This document shows positions 56,531 to 64,000 of a DNA stretch of 64,000 bases, piece after piece (positions within the stretch are counted from its first letter, which is position 1; each line of letters starts with the position of its first letter). Made by a program: the position numbers and the translations under genes. The stretch lies in contig JAMYHL010000002.1 in NCBI GenBank assembly GCA_025531455.1, positions 62,001-126,000 on the forward strand. The letters run 5' to 3'. Origin of the DNA: Apiotrichum sp. Y4204. Its lineage: Eukaryota; Basidiomycota; Tremellomycetes; Trichosporonales; Trichosporonaceae. Under the pieces are notes generated by a model, which saw only the letters and a program-made list of their open reading frames with translations, searched no databases and was not told the origin of the DNA.

Positions 56531-57179
56531 TTCGGGAGGTGAGAAAAGAGGAGGGAGGGGGTGGAAGGGAGAAAAGAGTTGTTAATGTCGGGGTTTTTTT
56601 TTCCTCGGCAAGTTGGGAACAAGACGAGATGGATGGATGGGATGACTTGCTCGACAACCGACACACCAAAGAGGCGCACGGAATGGCGAAGAAGCTGAAG
56701 CGGGGAGTGGAACCACGTGGCAATTTGATTCCGTCTTCTTCACTCAAAAGTGGGTCGGAGATGAGACGGAGCAATCCGGACGAAACAAAAACCACAGAGG
56801 AGGATGCCGAGATGGCAAAAACGATGACGACGAGAAAGATAATGACGACAAGGCGTCTACAGAACGACAAACCTCGCCCCAGGATATGCGACACAGGAGG
56901 GCACAAGAACACAAGACAAGTCAGTCACAACGCAGAGAACACTGCAGCCAGATCGTGAAATAGTAGTGGATACATGGCTCCTCACACCACAGGGGGCGCG
57001 GGAGGATAGAGGATACTACTAGATATGCTACGATGAGACCCGGAAATGGAGTGTGGTCTCGAGAGAGGGATTAAAAGTATAGTGGAAAAAATCGCGACGA
57101 ATAATAGATGTCTACAGTCTAAGTCTAACGCGCACGCGGCCTGCCAGCGCGCGCTCTACGTCCTAGGGGTCCCTCTTGT
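56531..57179. other. Intergenic
   Basis: TOM70 promoter and 3' flank of the transporter gene; no gene seen. Confidence 0.5.
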
Positions 57180-59002
57180 TTAGTAGTTTGTCGGCTCCTT
57201 CTTGTGGGCCTCGTCAAACGAGGGCACACGGGTGCCGCCGGGCGAGCCGTCGAGCGTGGCAGCGGCCTTCTCGTCGGTGGGGATCGAGGTGTCCATGTTG
57301 GCAGTCTCGGCGTCGTGAGGAGTGTCGCCGTGAATGTCGTAGCGGTTGGTCATCTCGATGACCTGGTTCTCCGAGAGCTTGGGGAGGGTCTTGGCGACCT
57401 TGGTCGTGCGCTGGCCGGTCATGTGGCCGTGCGCGTAGACGACATCGAGCTCCTCAAGCGAACGGCCGGCAGTCTCGGGGTAGAAGAAGTAGATGAAGGG
57501 AAGGAAGATGACGTTGGCCATGGCGAAGAGGAAGAAGGTCCAGCCATCGATCGAGGCGGTCATGGTGGGGAGAACCTGGACGACGAGGAAGTTGGACAGC
57601 CAGTTGGTCATGGTCGAGATGGCGTTGGCCTGGGTACGGACCGGCATCGAGTTGAGCTCGGCGGGGTACAGCCAGGGGAGGGGAAGCCAGGTGGCGCCGA
57701 AGAACGAGATGAAGAGGAAGAGACCAACGGCAGCACCCTTGGCCACACTCTTGGGAACCTTTCCAGTGACAGAGTCCTTGGGGAGGAGACAAGCCCAGGT
57801 GATGAACATGGAAGCGGCCTGGCCAATGGTACCGACGAAGAAGAGCTTGCGGCGGCCGACCTTCTCGACGAGGATGAACGAGAGGAACGCGAAGAGCATG
57901 TACACGACCGAGAGGACACCACCGAGAACCAGCGCAAGACGGTTCTCGAGGTCGATCTGGTTCTTGAACAGAATGGTAGAGTAATAGATGACGGCGTTGC
58001 AGCCACCGAGCTGCTGGAAGAGCTGGGTCGAGGCACCGACAAGAGCACGGGTGCGGTGCTGGTTCTTGCCCTGCTTGAGAATCTCCTTGCGTCCGGTGTT
58101 CTCCCTCTCGGCCTGGAAGCGGATCGAGTCGAAGAGGCGGTTCGACTCCTCGACGGCTCCGACGCTCTTCATCTCGTCGCCGCGGAGGGCGGTGACAACG
58201 CGCTCAGCCTCGGCATTGTGTTCGTGCATGACGAGCCAACGGGGCGACTCGGGCAGCACAAGAACACCGCCGATAAGGAGGAGAGCGAAGAAGATCTGCA
58301 TGGCAATGGGGAAGCGCCACGCGACCGAGGTGTCGACGTACGAGATACCAAAGTTGATCCAGTAGGCGATGACAGTGCCGACGGCGACCGAGGAGCCCTC
58401 AAGACAGATGAGGAAGCCACGGTTGTGGGCCTTGGAGGTCTCGGCGACCCAGGTGGGGACGGTGGCGGTGTTGGCGCCGTTTCCGAGACCAGTGATGACA
58501 CGGCCGATGAAGAACTGGACAAAGCCACCAACGTTGCCAGGGTGCTCGCGCGCACCGGGGCCGTAGGCAGTGACAGTGATAAGAGTACCGATAATCATAA
58601 TAGTGGCGCCGAGAAGCATCATGCGGCGACGACCAAACTTCTCACCAACAAAGTAGGCGAAAAGAGCACCGAAGAAACAGCCGACTTCGTACACGGCAGT
58701 GACGGTACCCTGGATGGTACCGGTGTGCACGTCGTCCTTGCTCTTCTGGCGGGTGGCAGGGAACTCGCGGTTGAACTGCTCAGACGAGATGATACCAGAC
58801 ATGAGACCCTGGTCTGGATGTTAGCGATGAACTCGGGAGTGTCTTTCTCTCTCAACTCACCATATCCGAAGAGCATAAAGGCGACGGTGCCGGTCGCGAC
58901 GACACCGTAGAGGAGTGCGTTGCCCTTGAGGCCGGCATAGGTGGGGTATCCGCCCTGGGCGTTGAGTGCGGCTGACCGCTCGTTGTTTTGGTTGATCTTC
59001 AT
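57180..59002 (-). CDS. Sugar porter of the major facilitator superfamily
   Basis: Two exons: 59002..58861 and 58813..57180 (591 aa), 47-nt intron. Twelve hydrophobic segments fit. Signatures: FGYDQGLMSG at TM1 (Gly-Tyr-Asp-Gln-Gly, with the intron inside the motif), EKFGRRRMMLLGA (GRR), GRVITGLGNGANTATVPTWV, PESPRWLVMHEH (PESPRWL), FQQLGGCNAVIYYSTILF (QQxxGxN...YY sugar-contact region), EKVGRRKLFFVG and PETAGRSLEELD (PETxGxxLE). These place it among fungal hexose/pentose transporters, importing monosaccharides at the plasma membrane by proton symport or facilitated diffusion. Substrate cannot be read from sequence. The cytosolic tail has Thr/Ser/Asp clusters and two Lys. Leader carries a TATA box and GC box. 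Confidence 0.9.
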
Positions 59003-59036
59003 GGTGGGAAGGTGGATAGGATAACATAAGCTCCAT

Positions 59037-59060
59037 CGGGGGCGGGGTAGTCTTATATAT
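59037..59060 (-). promoter_or_regulatory. TATA box and Mig1/CreA-like GC box of the sugar transporter
   Basis: On the minus strand ATATATAA (59060-59053) lies 51-58 nt upstream of the ATG, directly followed by TACCCCGCCCCCG (59049-59037), a match to the glucose-repressor consensus SYGGGG (reverse CCCCRS). Carbon-source control is inference. Confidence 0.45.
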
Positions 59061-62000
59061 CATGTTGGCCGCGATCCTCGACGCGATGAGAAGGGGGATG
59101 TTTAGTCAGAGTTTTTTTTTCTTGTTTCTTGTTTCTGGGCGATCGCGCCGTGACGCCAACCCGACGCCCCGCCTCTCCCCACCCCGGCTCCCCGCTAGGA
59201 CCCTACGTTACCCCGTAGCTCCGCACCGTGTGTCGCTGACCCGGAGTTTTCCCGTTCACCGTCAAGGTACGTTGGCGGAGGTTCCAGCACCGGATAGGCC
59301 GGTTGTTGGATCCGAGCTCCCAGTGCGGTGTTCCTGTCGGTTGTTTGTTTGGACAGGGTTGGCGCGTGGTGAAAATTCTCAACGCGGTCACAACGTCGGT
59401 TGGGATGATGGTGCGGGACGCGCGGCGGCAGCGACAAGAGGGGTGCCGAAGACGTCGGTGGTGGTGCGGGTCTTCAGGGTCCGAGATGACGGGGTGAGGG
59501 TGTGATACGGGGACATGGGCCAGGGGGGCGGCGAGGTGTGACGTCCGCGGCGCACTGATCCGGCACCAACGGCGACTAGCTGGACATGTGAACAGGGATA
59601 GGGTTCGGGCTTGTCGACATGCTTAGTCGCCGGTGACCCGATGCGGCGCGGCGGCGAGCAAACCCGCAGGGCACCGGTGCCGTAGCGCAGCACCCCTGTT
59701 AATGGGGTGCGCGGCGATGCGGCGCCGTTATTGGTGCGTGGAACAGCGGGTCGTGCCGGGCTTGAGAGCGTGGGTCAGCTGTCAGCGCCTGGGGTGTCGG
59801 CCCATGATCCCATGATCGATCAACATGCCGGGGCATGCCGGAATACCGCGATGTCAGCGGCGCCAGTCCGGGAACAGGTATTCCTACGCAGATGGCGCGA
59901 GTTGGTAAGCGGTTAGTAGCAGTGGAGCCGGGCAGAGCAGAGGAATTGGGAGCTTGGTAACTGGTAGAATACGGGAGGTAGAGGATAGCAGAATTGCAGG
60001 ATTCGAAGGTTGTGGTGGAGCCGGACAAATTTTTGTGGATTTTTTTCGCATTTTTTTCTTGCTTCTACGCCGTTCTACACCGCACAATCTTCTTATTTTT
60101 CGGCTTTTTTTTCTTTTTTTCTTCTCTTTGTGGGTTGCCGGCGGCAGAGGGGACCCGCCCTGAAAGCACATGGGCTGCGAGGCACGCTACCGGCGCGGAC
60201 GACGACTCGGGTGAGTGAGAAAACAGAAAACAGGGTAGAGGGGCAGCCGTTGACATCATTGCGATCCGAGATAGAACTAACCCGAGAAAGAGGGTGGCGC
60301 TGATGCTAACAGATTTATTGATTCTCTTCCTCTCCTCTCGCCGGTCCGGTCGCCGGTCGCCGGTATCGGATCTGTATCCAACGATCCAGGTATCGCGCGT
60401 CGTCGCGCTCACATGGTCGTGAAGCATGAGGAGATGCAGGAGCACGCAGGAGATTCAGGTGGATTGCCCTGTGTAGCATGTTGTGTTTGTTTTGCTGGTG
60501 TTTTGTGCGAATGTGGTAGGAATGTTTGAATAGACGGCGTCCCCCTGGCGTCCTTGGGTGTCGTGTGCAACGTGATGCCTGTCAACATGGGCATTCAGGT
60601 GGCTGTACGGCTGTGCGTATGCCTTTTTTTTTTCTGCACAAACGGCTGACATTGGTCTGCAAAGGCTGTTACACACCCTGTACCCGCTGCACGAATCTAC
60701 TTGGTCGTTATCGCCAAGATGACAGCCGCCACAGGCCAAGAGAGTGGCGCCACCGCCCCACCGATAATAGCTCCAACCTTGACAACGGCTTGGCTGCCTC
60801 CACAACATCTCTTGGCTGTACGTACTGTACCCACCACGCAACGGCTTATGCTTTTTTCTCCACCCCCAGATCCCCCCACCATATCCCCAGTGCCCAATGA
60901 TAAGCCCTCAAGATAGCATCGCATAGGATATGCGCTACAGGAACGTCGCAGCTACCCTGGACTAAGCAACGGGGGTCTTGCATTCCTGACGGCGTGCCTC
61001 ATCTCTCTTGAGATGTGAACCGCACCGTAATCTGAACCGCACTGCAATCTCCTCGCCCCTCATAAAATCCCAAGAATCGGGTGAGAATGAAGGCACAACT
61101 CCATGCCCGGGTGGACGGCGAACGCGGACACGTGCCCGTGCCTCGTTCAGCTGCCGCGTTGCCGCGCTGCCAGGGTCGGCTCTTGCCATCGGGTGTTTGG
61201 GACTGTTCCCAAACTCCCAGGTCCCGGGTCCCTCGGACCCACATACCGAGGTCGGTCCGATAAAAATGAAAAATAAAAAAAAATGCGTTCCCACTCCGGC
61301 ACTCGTGGAATCCACTGGTGCCAGCTGCCAGCGTGCCGCTTGAGGAAGTCCGCTCCTCGGACCCTCGGACCATGGAGAGTGACGTCACGCCATACGACCC
61401 CCTCGGAGCGGTAGTCAGCGGCCCCCCTCTTGTTCTCCCCCTCCCCGGTTCTCCCCTATCGCCGCAGGCTTGAGCATAATCTCTATTCCCAGTTGCCATC
61501 ACCGCGGGGTCGCGGGCTCGTTCGGCCGAGAAAAAAGCGCGTTTCATGACTGATAGATGGGAGGAGATTTTAAGATTAGCCGAAACGCACCGTGCTATTG
61601 CCTGCGATCCTGCGATCCATACGAATCAATACAGCTTACCTCGCGCTTCCACTGCCTGGTCTCAGATGTGGAAGATGTCTGAGATCAAGATGAAGCCTCA
61701 AACGTATGTGGCGCTCGCACATGCAGCCTAACACGGCACACGACACGATACGATACGGTGACTTGACGCTTGTTTCCCATATCCCTCAGTCCCCCACAAT
61801 GCGAGCGCGCTGCTGAAACGGACACCGAGAACGACGGGCCCGGCGACCGGGTAGTTGGATGCCAACCACCGGGTACAGCGCGACACCCCACCCGCCGCCG
61901 GCGGCCCCACGCTGCGCAGCGCATTCCATATCCCATATCGCGCCATCGTATCGAGCGCAAAACTTCAGATCGCCGAGGTCGCGGTGTTGTCAGGACGACC

Positions 62001-63419
62001 CCTGGACGCCGTGCCGCGGAGGCTGCGGGTGCCGTCTGGGATCTGGGATATCTGGGGGACCCGGCGGCCCCACGGTGAACGCCGCATCGCGCCATCGGTA
62101 TCGTATCGAGTGAGTGCGTTGTCTTAACGACATGGGGAGGGAGAGAGCTGCGTGCGCCGTGCTATCTGGGGAAAGGGGGCCCGGTATGGGGCAGTGGGTT
62201 GTGGAGAGCTGCGGAGGTGGGGAGCGGGCCACCGGATCGCCAGATGAGATCGAGCTGCGGGTTACCAGTTGCGGGATAAGGGAATAAGGGGGACACGTCG
62301 GCTGTCCTCCGTCTCGAGCTCGATTGCTCGCTTGTTTTGGGCCAGTTGGTTTCTAGAAAGGGGGGATTGGTGCTGTGGGGATGTGGAGACTCCCTCCGGC
62401 GCCTTCACGCGTAGAGTGCTTACTCGGAGAGGCTGAGCTCACCGACTCTGCTTCTCTTTCCGTCGAGCTGGGTTCTGGGTACGGGGTACCGGGTGTATTA
62501 TCGGTTGACCCGAACCCTGATTCTGCCGTTCACGAAGCCGGCGTGTAGTAGTTTATCTCGATGTTGGTGCTCAGCCCTCATGTCTTCCGCGCTCGGCGTG
62601 GTAAAGCTGGAGACTCATCCCCGTGTTCAGTGATTCAGTGATCCTGTTGTCAGTGAAGCAGCCGATCCATTGCCACATGCCCGCAAGGCCGCAAGCCATG
62701 TCCGTACCCGCCATCAACCCAGTCTGACATTAGTGAGGTTTTCCCGACACTACACGCACCCAGCAGCCAGACTGTCTCGTGAAATCATACTGTAGACTTG
62801 CCCGTTCCCCGCATCGCGCCTGCCTATCGCGTTGATGGGCGGGAGTATAGGGCTCCAGTCATGAGTCCGAAGACCAGAAACTCCCCGCAGCAGACTCTGC
62901 TCGGTTCCTAGAGTTATGCTTGAGCACGTTGTTCAATTGGCGCATGGATTGGAATGCACAACGCTGGCGAGCTGGCGAGCCGGTGAAATCCCTCGTGGTT
63001 ACTGCCACCAAGGCCATTGATTCTTATACTCATCATGGATCGGCGACTCCGGTCCCCGTTGACTTGTCTTCTGCCACACACTTTGCAAAGATCAAAGATC
63101 CAGGCCCACTTCGGGCACAACTCTTACCCACTCGTTGTTGACACTGAGCGTCATGCATGCAACTACTGTTGCTGCTTACTTTTTACATCTTGGCCCCTTG
63201 GCAGACTGCACCTGCCTGCTGGGCGCGATGCCATCATGTCTTGTGACTGATACGTCATACTCATTACCGTTCCTCGTGTCTGGGCTACTGATGTCATAAG
63301 GCAAAGACAACAATGATGCTGCAGCCTCCGTCTACTCCTCTGTCGGAGGCACCCCAGAGGCGTCAAGTATAAGAACAGAAACCCACCACGCACCGCGCAC
63401 CACCTCACCCTCGACCACA
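59061..63419. other. Long gene-free stretch (4.4 kb)
   Basis: No spliced reading found. It holds T-rich tracts (59109-59130; 60028-60125), an A-run (61263-61282), CTCGGACC repeats with inverted partners (61220-61370), a TGACGTCA (61380-61387), and an imperfect direct repeat CGGCGGCCCCACG...ATCGCGCCATCG (about 61908-61950 and 62060-62102). Frames are short and open in several phases. This is the largest gene-free segment of the window. Confidence 0.5.
63368..63373 (+). promoter_or_regulatory. TATA-like box of the last gene
   Basis: TATAAG 47-52 nt upstream of the ATG at 63420, with a CACC-rich leader. Confidence 0.4.
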
Positions 63420-64000
63420 ATGTCAAGCAGGACACAAGACATGAACGACGAGGCGGCGCGCGGCGCCGCCCTCCAAGAAGAGATGCGCGGCGGCGTGCCC
63501 GTCCACCCGCAGCCGCAGCGCGCCGTCGAGGCGGACGGCGCGCCGCCCCCGCAGGCGCACCACGTTTCCGAGATCCCCGAGACCGTTCCCGCTCCCGGAC
63601 AAGGACCGCCGCAAGTCGCAGTTATGGAGATGCATCCCATCCCGGTGTCTGAGACCGCTTCGACGGCACACAGCGGCGCGGCGCCGCTCCCGACCAATCC
63701 CTCGACGAGCGCGGCAGAGCAGCGCGAGGCCATCCGGAACGAGGACCCCGAAGTCGTAGGGCGCGAAGTCGAAAAGACCCAGGCGGCGGAACGCGCGCGG
63801 CGCGGCGAGACTCCCGGAGGCACGGTCGTCGAGGGGATTGAGAATGACGAGCTGTATGCTCTCCAGCGCCGGTTCGACACGCAGATCAACCACGTCCTCT
63901 CGCCCGCGCGCAACCTCCCGCCCCGCGAGCCGGACCTGCGCACAGCCACCGACCTCGACCTCCCGTACAGGAGCGACACGCTAAAGTCCAACTTTGAGCG
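63420..64000 (+). CDS. Uncharacterised protein, 5' part only
   Basis: Open from ATG 63420 to the window end without a stop or intron (193 codons so far). The N-terminus MSSRTQDMNDEAARGAALQE and the following Pro/Glu/Ala/Thr-rich 120 residues look disordered and acidic. After about residue 140 the sequence turns more regular: GGTVVEGIENDELYALQRRF, DTQINHVLSP, then LPPREPDLRTATDLDLPYRS with DTLKSNFER. The last block looks like the entry to a folded or membrane domain, seen in some fungal membrane proteins of unknown role, but too little is present to name it. The window edge truncates it. Confidence 0.6.
   Translation, partial: MSSRTQDMNDEAARGAALQEEMRGGVPVHPQPQRAVEADGAPPPQAHHVSEIPETVPAPGQGPPQVAVMEMHPIPVSETASTAHSGAAPLPTNPSTSAAEQREAIRNEDPEVVGREVEKTQAAERARRGETPGGTVVEGIENDELYALQRRFDTQINHVLSPARNLPPREPDLRTATDLDLPYRSDTLKSNFE

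Noticed and set aside
57204..58910. 568-codon plus-strand open frame opposite the sugar transporter
   Set aside because: Asp/Gly/Glu-rich shadow caused by codon bias of a long GC-rich gene; no domain pattern.

Overview
The window reads as nuclear DNA of a basidiomycete yeast, most likely a tremellomycete (Trichosporonales such as Cutaneotrichosporon, Apiotrichum or Trichosporon would fit; this is inference, no search was run). Reasons: GC-rich genes on both strands, almost every gene split by very short introns (mostly 31-90 nt) with GTGAGT/GTAAGT-type donors and a CTGAC/CTAAC branch site a few bases before the AG, T/C-rich leaders, and a protein set typical of fungi (TORC2 subunit Rictor/Ste16, Tom70, Qcr8, Vps51, Pno1, Dbp6, eIF3i). 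There are no bacterial operons, no rRNA, no convincing intact tRNA and no CRISPR. Exon joins were worked out by hand; for all complete models the summed exon length is a multiple of three.

Layout. 1-9.8 kb: a RING-finger gene cut by the window start, two small unknown genes, a DUF3224-like protein, a B12D/NDUFA4-like mitochondrial protein, a small Cys-containing unknown and a four-TM MARVEL-like protein. 9.8-13.8 kb: a gene-poor, repeat-rich stretch with a broken gene, three related Pol III/SINE-like elements and one foldback (MITE-like) element. 13.8-24.6 kb: Vps51, a frameshifted gene remnant, helicase Dbp6 divergent from a Thyn1/EVE protein, a polytopic membrane protein, an unknown gene and a divergent USP-type deubiquitinase. 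25.9-42.6 kb: a single-pass membrane protein, the large Rictor gene, a coiled-coil protein, a coiled-coil/RING protein ending in a SUMO-interaction-like motif, Pno1 and eIF3i. 43-52.5 kb: a small complex I-like protein and Qcr8 transcribed divergently, an unknown Cys/His protein, a methyltransferase, a DUF4604 protein, the complex I assembly factor NDUFAF6 and a WW/glycine-rich protein. 54.4-59 kb: Tom70 and a sugar transporter. 59-63.4 kb: a long gene-free stretch, then the 5' part of an unknown gene running off the end.

Themes. A respiratory/mitochondrial group stands out (B12D-like, complex I-like, Qcr8, NDUFAF6, Tom70), as does ribosome biogenesis and translation (Dbp6, Pno1, eIF3i) and ubiquitin/SUMO signalling (two RING proteins, one USP). 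These are scattered single genes, not an operon-like system; the only tight pairings are divergent promoters (Dbp6/Thyn1, RING/Pno1, complex I-like/Qcr8, unknown/USP). The observations that seem least explained are the SINE-like family at 11.6-13.5 kb, the oversized Rictor intron carrying coding-like imperfect repeats, the two-copy dispersed repeat at 21.6 and 25.1 kb where one copy has a 158-bp insertion, and the divergent USP.
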